From Limnohabitans sp. (GTDB lineage: Bacteria > Pseudomonadota > Gammaproteobacteria > Burkholderiales > Burkholderiaceae_C): 64,000 nucleotides of DNA. The stretch lies in contig NZ_JAAVVW010000003.1 of NCBI RefSeq assembly GCF_023910625.1, positions 806,001 to 870,000 of the forward strand, given 5' to 3'. Below the pieces are notes generated by a model. That model was not told where the DNA came from, searched no databases, and saw nothing but the letters and a program-made list of their open reading frames with translations. The position numbers and the translations under genes are program-made. Below are positions 17,537-26,066 of the stretch, piece after piece (within the stretch, counting starts at the first letter, position 1; every line of letters begins with the position of its first letter).

Positions 17537-18625
17537 ATGGCATTCCAAAAAGAACCCTCCTTTCAGCATGGTCAAGCCGCCCGCACAGCGGTGCTGTATT
17601 GCAACTTGGGCACACCCAGCGCGCCCACGGCGCCAGCGCTTCGCAAGTATTTGGCTGAATTTTTGGGCGACAGTCGCGTGGTTGAAATCCCCAAACCTAT
17701 CTGGTGGCTGATCCTGCACGGCATCATCTTGCGCGTGCGCCCCGCCAAATCGGCCGCCAAATACGCCAGCATCTGGACCGAGGGTGGTTCGCCACTCAAA
17801 GTTTTCACTGAAAAGCAAGCCCAGTCGCTGGGCACGGCACTGCAAGAGCGCGGCCACAACGTCAGCGTGCGTTACGCCATGCGCTACGGCCAGCCCTCCA
17901 TTCCGGAACAACTGAGCGCCTTCAAGGCCGAAGGCGTTCAGCGCGTGCTGATCGTGCCCGCTTACCCTCAATACAGCGGCACCACCACCGCCAGTGTGTT
18001 CGATGCCGTTTACCACTGGGGCTTGAAAACCCGGCTCATTCCCGAGATGCGCTTCGTCAACCACTACCACGACGACCCGCGCTACATCGCCGCATTGGCG
18101 CAAACCGTGCGCGACCACTGGGCCACCCACGGGCAGGCAGAGCAACTGGTGATGAGTTTCCATGGCGTGCCCGAACGCACCTTGCAATTGGGCGACCCCT
18201 ACCACTGCGAATGCATCAAGACCGGCCGGCTGCTGGCCGAAGCACTGGGCCTCTCTAAAGACCAATACAAGCTGACTTTTCAGTCACGTTTTGGCAAAGC
18301 CAAATGGCTGGAACCCTACACCGAGCACACGCTGGTGGCCATGGCGCAGCAAGGCGTGAAAAAAGTCGACGTGATCTGCCCTGGCTTTACCAGTGACTGT
18401 CTGGAGACGCTTGAAGAGATTCAACAAGAGGCGCAAGAAGCCTTCTTGCACGCTGGGGGCGAAAGCTTCAGCTACATCCCCTGCCTGAACAACCACGCGC
18501 AGTGGATCGAGGCCCTGGCCGACATCAGCCTGAGCCATATGCAGGCCTGGGACTTGTCTGCCCCAGACGAAAACACCTTGGCCACAATTCAGGCAAGGGC
18601 ATTGGCGCATGGCGCCAATGCGTGA
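17537..18625 (+). CDS. hemH: Ferrochelatase
   Basis: Ferrochelatase inserts Fe2+ into protoporphyrin IX, the last step of heme synthesis. The protein is 362 residues. It has the N-terminal NLGTPSAPTAPALRKYLAEF, the catalytic His in MSFHGVPERT, and CPGFTSDCLETLEEI near the C-terminus. The start at 17537 follows GGGAGAA. The last codons include a perfect 10-bp hairpin (18599-18621) that is not followed by a T-run. hemH marks the left border of the island that follows. Confidence 0.97.
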   Translation: MAFQKEPSFQHGQAARTAVLYCNLGTPSAPTAPALRKYLAEFLGDSRVVEIPKPIWWLILHGIILRVRPAKSAAKYASIWTEGGSPLKVFTEKQAQSLGTALQERGHNVSVRYAMRYGQPSIPEQLSAFKAEGVQRVLIVPAYPQYSGTTTASVFDAVYHWGLKTRLIPEMRFVNHYHDDPRYIAALAQTVRDHWATHGQAEQLVMSFHGVPERTLQLGDPYHCECIKTGRLLAEALGLSKDQYKLTFQSRFGKAKWLEPYTEHTLVAMAQQGVKKVDVICPGFTSDCLETLEEIQQEAQEAFLHAGGESFSYIPCLNNHAQWIEALADISLSHMQAWDLSAPDENTLATIQARALAHGANA

Positions 18626-18872
18626 AAAAAGGCACCAAATACCCGAAAGCGGCAAGCGCGGCCTTCAGACAACAACATCAAGCGACTGACCGGTCCAATC
18701 ACATCCCTGTTTTTACGCAAAACTCGTATAAACCTCGCGTGAGAAATTTTTGGGGGTGGATGGACATAGGTGCAGAGGATCCCATAATGAAGATATCCAC
18801 GGATTGATGGGTTCTGAATGCCTAGTAGTTCGTTCCATCAATACAGTTACTAAATAGATGATAATCGCTATG
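18626..18872. other. Non-coding gap between hemH and the IS element
   Basis: About 245 bp with no convincing gene, RNA or terminator on either strand. It becomes AT-rich towards the insertion sequence. It is the left junction of the accessory island. Confidence 0.4.
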
Positions 18873-19839
18873 TGTCGCATCCCGGATGATCGTAAGGCCG
18901 TTTTATAAACAAATGAGGATGAGAAGCGTACCAGTCTTTCATGGCCCTCATCGGTGTTTTGCTTTTGAGCGCTGACTGGGGTAACTGATGGTTGTACAGA
19001 GCCACGTAACGCATGAGCGTTTGCTCCAAATCTTCACCGCTGGTGAATCGGTGTGTCTTGAGCACGTCAGCGATACGCCCGTTGAAGCGCTCGACCATGC
19101 CATTGGTGCGCGGCGTGCGTGGTTTGGTCAGGCGGTGTTCAATGTTCAAGGCTTGGCACAGTTGATCAAACTCATGGTTGCCCGTGGCCTGGCGCTCACG
19201 GCTGGCAAACAACCTGTCAGTGAACTCCTTGCCGTTGTCGGTCAGAATTTTCTGCATCTTGATCGGGCACGCCTTGTGCAGGGCATTGAGAAACGCTCGG
19301 GCTGCCGCTGCCGTCTTGTGGCTCTTGATCTGCACAAACACCCAGCGTGTGGCGCGGTCGATGGCCACAAACAGATAGCGCCTGCTGGTCTCGTCGGGCA
19401 TCTGGGGCAGGTATTTGACATCGATGTGGATGAACCCCGGCTCATAGCTTTTGAAGGCTTTATGAGGCTCAGTGGGCTCTTTGGGCCTGAGCGCGTTGAG
19501 GTTGCCAACGCCGTGGCGACGCAAGCAACGGTCCAGACCCGAGCGTGTGGCCTGGGGGCAAAGAAACTCACGGCTGACGGCCAACAAATCATCCAGGGGC
19601 AACAGCAGCGTCTTTCTGAGTTCGACCACGATCTGTTCTTGCGCCGGTGTGAGCGTGGTTTGAAGCTTGTGCGGGGTGTGGGACGCGTCATGAAAGCTGT
19701 CTCGACCCTTCCACTTGTAAACAGTGCCTTCACTCACGCCGAAGCGCAACGCCAAAGTGGCAGCAGTCTCCGTGCTGGCCGCCATCTCCGCACGGGTGGC
19801 GGGCGTAGTACGTGCGTTTTTGTGCAAGGCAATCATCAT
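18868..19839 (-). CDS. IS481-family DDE transposase
   Basis: This transposase of about 323 residues has an N-terminal helix-turn-helix (LALRFGVSEGTVYKWKG). The DDE core shows FIHIDVKYLPQM (Asp), KILTDNGKEFTDRL (Asp) and NGMVERFNGRIADV (Glu). All catalytic residues are present, so it may be active. The start could be ATG 19839 or 19836. The coding region runs through the left inverted repeat: the last codon and the stop TAG (18868-18870) come partly from flanking DNA. Confidence 0.92.
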   Translation of the reverse strand: MMIALHKNARTTPATRAEMAASTETAATLALRFGVSEGTVYKWKGRDSFHDASHTPHKLQTTLTPAQEQIVVELRKTLLLPLDDLLAVSREFLCPQATRSGLDRCLRRHGVGNLNALRPKEPTEPHKAFKSYEPGFIHIDVKYLPQMPDETSRRYLFVAIDRATRWVFVQIKSHKTAAAARAFLNALHKACPIKMQKILTDNGKEFTDRLFASRERQATGNHEFDQLCQALNIEHRLTKPRTPRTNGMVERFNGRIADVLKTHRFTSGEDLEQTLMRYVALYNHQLPQSALKSKTPMRAMKDWYASHPHLFIKRPYDHPGCDT

Positions 19840-19961
19840 GACAAGGCTTCCGGGTGGACTGCTGAGGTGACGCAAAGATTGTCTATCAACTGCCGCATGA
19901 CCTCTCTGGCCATGAACAGCGGATACCGTTTTGAGTCAATGCAATCATCCGGGATGCGACA
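18873..19961 (-). mobile_element. IS481-family insertion sequence, apparently intact
   Basis: Terminal inverted repeats TGTCGCATCCCGGATGAT (18873-18890, and the reverse complement ending at 19961) bound a 1089-bp element with one transposase gene. The flanks (…CGCTATG and GGTACCG…) show no clear target-site duplication, so one side may have been rearranged. The right end abuts a decayed SnoaL-like gene. A 3'-end remnant of the same element lies at 59.67-59.82 kb. Confidence 0.9.
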
Positions 19962-20627
19962 GGTACCGACACAGACAATCTTGCCAACAAACACACCGTC
20001 TTTTCGTCCATAAACGCTATCGCCGAGTCCAGCCCGTCGACGCTGTCGGCGAACCTGACCAGCATCTACCACCGGGATGCCAATTTGCTTCGCATCCCTG
20101 GAGCGAGTTGCGGGGCGTGAAAGCCATCTAGAGGGTGGTCTGGGGCCCTTATTGCATGCATTCCCTGACTTGGAGCGCCGGCACGCGAGCGTGATGGGTG
20201 GCGAACGCGAGGGGCGCGCCCATGTGGGCTTGGTCGGTCACCAGGCGGCAAATTTCCGGCGCGACAGGCACGGCATTCCGGCCACTGACCAGGCGATCTA
20301 CACTAGTTATGGGAATTCCACCAGATGGTGGACGGCTAGATCGTGCAGACCACGATGCTGCTTGATGTTCACGACGTGATCCAGCAGGCGTTTTCTGCCA
20401 CCGGCGGCTGGCCAAGCCGTCACATGCTGCACCAGGGCGGTGCTTGGCTTGGTCTGGGCGCCACTGACCGGGCGGTCACCATGCGGGTGATGGATTTTTA
20501 CAACGCAGATGCCGGACTGATCCGCGAGAACTGGGTGCCTATCGATATTCTCAACGTTCTTCTGCAGATTGACGTGGACGTGCTGGCGCGTGTACGCAGC
20601 CAGTTTGGGCGACGCCCGGCCCATTAA
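19962..20627 (+). pseudogene. Decayed SnoaL-like (ester-cyclase-type) gene, truncated by the IS
   Basis: Pieces of one protein appear in shifting frames: SIYHRDANLLRIP, then LLHAFPDLERRHASVMGGER, then EFHQMVDG-stop-IVQTTMLLDVH, and finally MDFYNADAGLIRENWVPIDI with VLARVRSQFGRRPAH. These resemble SnoaL-like ester cyclases (AFPDLE core and ENWVPIDI C-terminal strand). At least two frameshifts and one stop codon separate the pieces, and the 5' end stops at the IS481 boundary. The gene is clearly dead. The longest intact piece, 20343-20627, could still be called as a 94-residue ORF. Confidence 0.65.
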
Positions 20628-20670
20628 TACTCGGGAAAATACCTATTTGAAATAGATTTCCCGGATGCAA

Positions 20671-20690
20671 AATTGCATACGTATGCAATT
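20671..20690. promoter_or_regulatory. Perfect 20-bp palindrome (LacI-type operator candidate)
   Basis: AATTGCATACGTATGCAATT is fully self-complementary with a central CG, the architecture of LacI-family operators. It lies 60 bp upstream of the HisD/HpsN-like start, and a LacI-family regulator is encoded in the same operon. It is the most likely control site for this cluster. Confidence 0.7.
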
Positions 20691-20749
20691 CATTGACAAT
20701 TGAATCCCAAGCACCCCCCCCCATTAACTCAGCAAAGGTTCAACCAAAG

Positions 20750-22069
20750 ATGATCAGATACCTCAAACGCGGAAAAGATGCCCAAGGCCGTGCCGATGAC
20801 GATGTGCAAGTGCGCGCCACGGTGGAGCGCATCTTGAAAGATGTTGAGCAGCGCGGTGACGAGGCCGTGCGCGAGTACAGCCGCAAGTTCGACAACTGGG
20901 ACCCGTCCAGCTTCACGCTTGCACAGGGCGACATAGAAGCAGCCGTCAAGAAGCTGTCCCCCCGCGAATTGGAAGACATTCAGTTTGCCCAAAAGCAAAT
21001 CCGCAACTTCGCGCAGATCCAGCGCGACAGCATGAAAGACGTTGAAGTTGAAACCATGCCCGGCGTAGTGCTTGGCCACCGCCACATCCCGGTAAACGCA
21101 GCAGGCTGCTATGTGCCCGGCGGCAAGTACCCGCTCATTGCTTCGGCCCACATGAGTGTGCTCACGGCCAAAGTGGCTGGCGTCAAGCGCGTGGTATCCA
21201 CCGCCCCCCCGTTTGAGGGCGCGCCCCACCCTGCCATTGTGGCGGCCATGCATTTCGCTGGCGCAGACCAAATTCTGGTTCTTGGCGGCGTGCAGGCCGT
21301 GGCAGCGATGGCCATTGGCACGCAGTCGGTCGAGGCAGTCGACATGCTGGTCGGTCCGGGCAACATGTTTGTGGCCGAAGCCAAGCGCCAGTTGTATGGT
21401 CGCGTAGGCATTGACTTGTTCGCAGGACCCACAGAGACGCTTGTGATTGCCGATGAAACAGTAGATGGGGAAATGTGCGCTGTGGACCTGCTGGGGCAGG
21501 CCGAGCACGGCCCCACCTCCCCATCTGTACTGCTGACCAACTCGGAGAAGCTGGCCCACGATACCATGGCCGAAATTGAGCGCCAGCTCAAGATACTACC
21601 CACCGCAGCCATCGCGGCGAAGGCGTGGGACATCTATGGTGAAGTCATCGTCTGCGACAGCTATGAAGAGATGTTGGCCAAGGCCGATGAGATCGCCTCT
21701 GAACACGTGCAGGTGATGACCCGCGACCCAGACTACTTCTTGACCAACATGACCAACTACGGCGCGTTGTTTCTGGGGCCGCGTACCAATGTGAGTTTTG
21801 GTGACAAATGCATCGGCACCAACCACACGCTGCCAACCAACAAGAACGCACGCTACACCGGCGGCTTGTGGGTTGGAAAATTCCTCAAGACTTGTACGTA
21901 CCAAACGGTGTTGACCAACGAAGCATCTGCCATGGTGGGTGAATACTGCTCGCGCCTGTGCCACATGGAGAACTTCGCCGGGCACGGCGAGCAGGCCAAC
22001 CTGCGGGTGCGGCGTTACGGCACGCGCGCCGAGGTGCCCTGGTACCAACCGGTGCCAGCACTGCCATGA
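20750..22069 (+). CDS. HisD-family NAD-dependent dehydrogenase, HpsN (sulfopropanediol dehydrogenase)-like
   Basis: This 439-residue zinc enzyme belongs to the histidinol dehydrogenase family but sits outside any histidine operon. Its sequence ([41 protein letters not shown]) resembles the HpsN branch that oxidises 2,3-dihydroxypropane-1-sulfonate to sulfolactate. Zinc ligands Gln250, His253, Asp352 and His412 and catalytic Glu318-His319 are all visible. ATG 20750 is preferred over an in-frame TTG at 20693. It overlaps the next gene by 4 bp (ATGA). The family is secure; the substrate is inferred. Confidence 0.8.
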   Translation: MIRYLKRGKDAQGRADDDVQVRATVERILKDVEQRGDEAVREYSRKFDNWDPSSFTLAQGDIEAAVKKLSPRELEDIQFAQKQIRNFAQIQRDSMKDVEVETMPGVVLGHRHIPVNAAGCYVPGGKYPLIASAHMSVLTAKVAGVKRVVSTAPPFEGAPHPAIVAAMHFAGADQILVLGGVQAVAAMAIGTQSVEAVDMLVGPGNMFVAEAKRQLYGRVGIDLFAGPTETLVIADETVDGEMCAVDLLGQAEHGPTSPSVLLTNSEKLAHDTMAEIERQLKILPTAAIAAKAWDIYGEVIVCDSYEEMLAKADEIASEHVQVMTRDPDYFLTNMTNYGALFLGPRTNVSFGDKCIGTNHTLPTNKNARYTGGLWVGKFLKTCTYQTVLTNEASAMVGEYCSRLCHMENFAGHGEQANLRVRRYGTRAEVPWYQPVPALP

Positions 22070-22851
22070 ATGCCGCCACCCACCGCACCCCACACCTGCG
22101 CACACCGTCATTCCGTCTTGACGGACGAACCGCGCTGGTCACCGGAGCCGGTCGTGGCATTGGCTCGGCCGCATCTCATGCGCTGGCCCAGGCCGGTGCG
22201 CATGTGTTTCTGGTGGCGCGCTCAGCGGGCGAGGTCGAGGCAGCCTGCTTGGACATCCGGGCTAATGGCGGGAAGGCGACGCCGGGCCAACTCGATGTGT
22301 CCGATGCCGCCGCTGTAAAGGCTTACATCGAGCAAAACGGGCCATTCGACATTCTGGTCAACAACGCTGGCACCAACCGCCCGTCACTGATCACCGACAT
22401 GCATGACACTGACTATGACAGTGTCATGGGGCTGAATGTTCGCGCCACCATGTTCGTCACCCGCGAGGTGGCACGCGGCATGATTGCTGAGGATCGCGGC
22501 GGCACCATCATTACGGTGTCTAGCCAGATGGGTCATGTGGGTGGTCCCAAGCGCAGTCTGTATTGCGCCAGCAAGCACGCGCTGGAGGGCATGACGAAAG
22601 CTTTGGCTTGGGAACTGGGGGCTCATCGAATTCGGGTCAATACCGTGTGCCCGACGTTCATCGAAACTCCCATGACCGCGCCCATGCTCGCCGACCCCCA
22701 ATTCCGCGCCTTTGCCGAGTCCGGCACGGCCTTTGGCCGGGTAGGACAACTGGAAGAAATCATGGGGGCCTTGGTGTTTCTGGCCTCGGATGCCAGCACG
22801 CTGGTGACGGGGTCTGCGCTGATGGTTGATGGTGGCTGGACGGCACGGTAA
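22066..22851 (+). CDS. Short-chain dehydrogenase/reductase
   Basis: This 261-residue classical SDR has the cofactor motif [11 protein letters not shown] near residue 30, NNAGTNRP, catalytic Ser in VSSQMG, Tyr and Lys in [10 protein letters not shown], and the C-terminal VDGGWTAR. It begins inside the stop codon of the HisD/HpsN-like gene, so the two are translationally coupled and probably act on the same polyol or sulfonate. In known DHPS pathways an SDR interconverts enantiomers beside HpsN, which would fit here. Confidence 0.88.
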   Translation: MNAATHRTPHLRTPSFRLDGRTALVTGAGRGIGSAASHALAQAGAHVFLVARSAGEVEAACLDIRANGGKATPGQLDVSDAAAVKAYIEQNGPFDILVNNAGTNRPSLITDMHDTDYDSVMGLNVRATMFVTREVARGMIAEDRGGTIITVSSQMGHVGGPKRSLYCASKHALEGMTKALAWELGAHRIRVNTVCPTFIETPMTAPMLADPQFRAFAESGTAFGRVGQLEEIMGALVFLASDASTLVTGSALMVDGGWTAR

Positions 22852-22860
22852 AGGTTCATC

Positions 22861-23883
22861 ATGGTCGCAGTCACCTCTCTTGACGTTGCCCGCCTGGCCC
22901 AGGTGTCTCAGTCTGCCGTGAGCCGGACCTACACGCCTGGCGCCAGCGTGTCCGAAGTGACACGAGCCAAAGTGGAGGACGCTGCCCGCAAACTAGGCTA
23001 CCGGCCCAATGCCATCGCGCGCAGCCTTATCACGCGGCGCAGCCACATGATTGCCGTGGTCATGTCTTATTTGGACAACCATTTCTACCCGGTGGTTCTC
23101 GAAAAGATCTCGCAAAGACTCCAGCGTGATGGGTACCACGTGTTGCTCTTTATTGCCGATACCCGCGATGTCGATACGGTTTTGTCCGACATTCTTCAAT
23201 ATCAGGTGGACGGCCTAGTGCTGGCATCAATATCGCTTTCCAGTGCCCTTGCCTTGCGGTGTTCCGAGGCCGGAATTCCGGTGGTGTTGTTCAACCGCAC
23301 GGCGCGCGAAAGCCAGAACTGCAGCTCGGTCACAAGCGATAACTACGAAGGTGGTCGGCTTATCGCACGTCACCTCGTGGAGACTGGGCATGAACGCATC
23401 GCGTTCATCGCGGGAACCGAGGACACCTCCACCAATCTGGACCGCGAACGTGGCTTTCTGGACTGTCTGGCAGAGCATGGGCGCCGCTGTTTCGCCCGGG
23501 CAGTGGGCAACTATGATTTTGAACAAGCCAAGACTGCTGCCAGGCACTTGTTCGCAGGCTCATCATTAAACCGCCCGGATGCCCTTTTTGTCGCCAATGA
23601 CCACATGGCGATTGCCGTGATGGACACCTTGCGCATCGAGCTTGGGCTTCGTATTCCTCTTGACTTGAGTGTGGTCGGCTTTGATAACGTTCGGCAGGCG
23701 GCCTGGGGCTCTTACCAGTTGACCTCGGTTGAGCAAGATGCCGACGCCATGATTGAGGCCACCACGCAGCTCCTGTTGAACCAAATTGATGGTGAAGTAA
23801 AAAGCAGTTCTGTGGTGCTGCCAGCGCGTCTGGTGGTGCGCGGCTCGACGCTGCGAAGAAACTCCCTGAAAGGGAAAAGATGA
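22861..23883 (+). CDS. LacI-family transcriptional regulator
   Basis: This 340-residue regulator has the N-terminal helix-turn-helix SLDVARLAQVSQSAVSRTY, the hinge YRPNAIARSLITRRS and a periplasmic-binding-protein-like effector domain ending VVGFDNVRQAAWGSYQLTSV. It starts 9 bp after the SDR and overlaps the next gene by 4 bp. It probably senses the pathway substrate and binds the 20-bp palindrome at 20671-20690. Confidence 0.9.
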   Translation: MVAVTSLDVARLAQVSQSAVSRTYTPGASVSEVTRAKVEDAARKLGYRPNAIARSLITRRSHMIAVVMSYLDNHFYPVVLEKISQRLQRDGYHVLLFIADTRDVDTVLSDILQYQVDGLVLASISLSSALALRCSEAGIPVVLFNRTARESQNCSSVTSDNYEGGRLIARHLVETGHERIAFIAGTEDTSTNLDRERGFLDCLAEHGRRCFARAVGNYDFEQAKTAARHLFAGSSLNRPDALFVANDHMAIAVMDTLRIELGLRIPLDLSVVGFDNVRQAAWGSYQLTSVEQDADAMIEATTQLLLNQIDGEVKSSSVVLPARLVVRGSTLRRNSLKGKR

Positions 23884-24944
23884 ATCCGCTTGTCACTCCT
23901 GCAGCCATTGAGTCTCGGACGTTTTGGCAGTCTGGAGCCATGCGCGGGTTTCAAACGGAGTTCAAGAATCTGGACCACTACATCCGGGTCATCACGGATC
24001 GGATCTGGGAAAAAAGGCGCATTGACGATATCAGGCTCTACTACAGTGATCCGTGCATCGTCGAAACCACCCTGAGTGTTTCTACCTCCATAGACGATGT
24101 GATCGCAGGGACACTCGCCACGCTGGCCATGTTTCCGGACCGCCGCCTGTTGGCCGAAGATGTCATCCAGTCAGGGGATGCCCAGGGTGGGTACTTGAGT
24201 TCGCACCGGATCATCTCCCCCATGACCCACTTCAGCGACGGAAGTTTTGGCAAGGCCACGGGTCGCAAAGTACACGCGCGCACGATTGCCGATTGCGTTT
24301 GCAAAGACAACCGCATCATTCACGAATGGCTGGTGCGAGACCATGCCGCCATTGCCCTGCAAATCGGCACCACACCGCGAGCCTTGGCTGAAAGTTGGCT
24401 GAAGCAGCGCGGCGGATGGCACAAGCCATCAGCCGGTCTGCCACCAGCCGGCTACGTACCGCACGTTGAAAATAACGAGCATGCGCAACAGTTTGCGTTA
24501 AGTGTGCAAGGTTTTGTGATGGGTGGAACCCAGGTCGAAACCACCTATGACGATGCGGCCCAAAGCATTGGTCCAGGCGAGCAAACCGCCTATGGCCACA
24601 CCGAAATCAGCGAGTTCTGGCACAGTGTGTTTGGTGGCTTTACCATTAATAGTTACGCCCTCGAACACTTGGCATGGCAAAGTGATGCCGCCCAAAGTGG
24701 CAAGCCCGACCGGGTGGCGATGCGATTCAGGGCCATTGGCAACTATTTGCAATCAAAGAATGCTCATAGCCATCGTGACTACTCAGTTGCTCGCTATGGA
24801 AAAGATAGCGCACAGGAAATTGAACTGCTCGGAATTGTGCATGCCGAATTCCGAGATGGACGCGTGATTCGGCAATGGGTTCTGTTGGATGATGTAGCGA
24901 TCTGGATGCAGATCCTAAATGCCGCAGCGCCGCCTGCCAACTGA
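23880..24944 (+). CDS. Two-domain SnoaL/NTF2-like protein
   Basis: This 354-residue protein has two SnoaL-like halves. The first covers about residues 30-165 (RIWEKRRIDDIRLYYSDPCI to EWLVRDHAAIALQ). The second covers about 205-345 (EFWHSVFGGFTINSYALEHL to QWVLLDDVAIWMQ). Such folds serve as cyclases, isomerases or dehydratases in small-molecule breakdown. It begins within the stop codon of the LacI gene and is the last intact gene of the operon. The exact reaction is unknown. Confidence 0.72.
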   Translation: MNPLVTPAAIESRTFWQSGAMRGFQTEFKNLDHYIRVITDRIWEKRRIDDIRLYYSDPCIVETTLSVSTSIDDVIAGTLATLAMFPDRRLLAEDVIQSGDAQGGYLSSHRIISPMTHFSDGSFGKATGRKVHARTIADCVCKDNRIIHEWLVRDHAAIALQIGTTPRALAESWLKQRGGWHKPSAGLPPAGYVPHVENNEHAQQFALSVQGFVMGGTQVETTYDDAAQSIGPGEQTAYGHTEISEFWHSVFGGFTINSYALEHLAWQSDAAQSGKPDRVAMRFRAIGNYLQSKNAHSHRDYSVARYGKDSAQEIELLGIVHAEFRDGRVIRQWVLLDDVAIWMQILNAAAPPAN

Positions 24945-24981
24945 CTTCATCGCTAGCCTATTCACGCCTCAAGACTTCACC

Positions 24982-25362
24982 GTGGCACGCATTGAACTCA
25001 AGAAAATCGTCAAACAATGGGGTGACGCGGTTGGCGTCAAACGCATGTCACTGGATATTGCTGATGGTGAGTTTCTTATGCTACTGGGCCCGTCGGGCTC
25101 CGGCAAGACGACAACCATGCGGATGGAGGCGAGACTGGAAAACTCCACCTCGGGCGACGAATCGATGGGCATTGCACCAGCGAGTCAGAAGCTCACAATG
25201 CGCAGCTTGGATTTCTGGCGTTGCGAAAGCAGCCTGATTCGTGAGAACTGGTTTCTGGTCGACTGGTTGAACGTCTACAAGCAGATTGGAGTGGGTGTAC
25301 TGGCCCGCATGCGCGAGTTCAACAAGGCACGATTTTTTCAAAATTTCCAAGGCTCCGCATGA
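24982..25362 (+). pseudogene. Chimeric remnant: ABC-transporter ATPase start fused to a SnoaL-like end
   Basis: From GTG 24982 the protein reads as the first ~50 residues of a sugar ABC ATPase (LDIADGEFLMLLGPSGSGKT). It then jumps after about 20 ambiguous residues to a SnoaL-like C-terminus (SLDFWRCESSLIRENW, VGVLARMREFNKARFF). No Q-loop, signature or Walker B is left, so it cannot work as an ATPase. The tail resembles the SnoaL pseudogene at 20.5-20.6 kb. A deletion that joined two genes of a once larger cluster explains it best. Confidence 0.7.
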
Positions 25363-26066
25363 AACCAACGCTTCTTTTGCTGCCAGGCACTCTTTGCGAT
25401 GGGAGGATTTTCAATGCTTTGAAGTGGCGGCTGAAGAAGGTCGTAAATGTGCAGGTTGCAGACTTGCAAAACTATAGCGATACGGATGCGCTGTGCAATA
25501 AATTGCTTGGGCAGCTACCGGAACACTTTTCGATGGCAGGGTTTTCGCTGGGTGGGCTTTTGGCGCTTGAGCTGCTGCGACGCGCACCTGTGCGTGTTGA
25601 ACGCATCGCCCTGATTGCAAGCAATGCCCGAGCGGGTAGCAAAGTTGGCCACCGCAAAAGTAAAACCTTGAAGAACCTCTGGTTCAGCGCAGGTCCAGTC
25701 AAAGTCTCTAGCCTTGTTTTGCCCAACTATTTTCACCACGAAATTTCGCGCCAGCGCCACGCGAACTTGGTGCAAGACATGGCCTTACGTACACCTCGCA
25801 GCGCGGCGTTTGCCCAGTTTGATTGGGCGGCGCATCGCCCCGATGGGCACGCCGTGTTAGCCGCTTTTGCGGGCCCGGTGTTGGTGGTGAGCGGTGCCAA
25901 GGACCGGCTTTGCCCACCACCCTGGCAGAGAGAATTGGTTGAAGCGCAGCCCCGGGCGCACTGGATCGAATTGCCTCGCGTCGGCCATTTCGTTCCGCTG
26001 GAAGCGCCAACATCTTTGGGTAAGGCTTTGCAAGGCTGGCTGCACACCCAAGGCGCAGCCAACTAA
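25359..26066 (+). CDS. Alpha/beta-hydrolase-fold protein
   Basis: This 235-residue hydrolase begins with LLLLPGTLCDGRIF (oxyanion region). The nucleophile elbow is GFSLGGLLAL, the acid is the Asp in SGAKDRLCPP and the base is the His in VGHFVPLEAP. It resembles small carboxylesterases or lactone hydrolases. The start overlaps the end of the chimeric remnant, and it converges with the lacI gene, overlapping it by 4 bp. Its substrate may be an ester or lactone of the neighbouring pathway. Confidence 0.85.
   Translation: MKPTLLLLPGTLCDGRIFNALKWRLKKVVNVQVADLQNYSDTDALCNKLLGQLPEHFSMAGFSLGGLLALELLRRAPVRVERIALIASNARAGSKVGHRKSKTLKNLWFSAGPVKVSSLVLPNYFHHEISRQRHANLVQDMALRTPRSAAFAQFDWAAHRPDGHAVLAAFAGPVLVVSGAKDRLCPPPWQRELVEAQPRAHWIELPRVGHFVPLEAPTSLGKALQGWLHTQGAAN

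Noticed and set aside
18599-18621. Perfect 10-bp hairpin at the end of hemH as a terminator
   Set aside because: It overlaps the last codons and is followed by A-rich rather than T-rich sequence, so it does not have terminator form on the plus strand.
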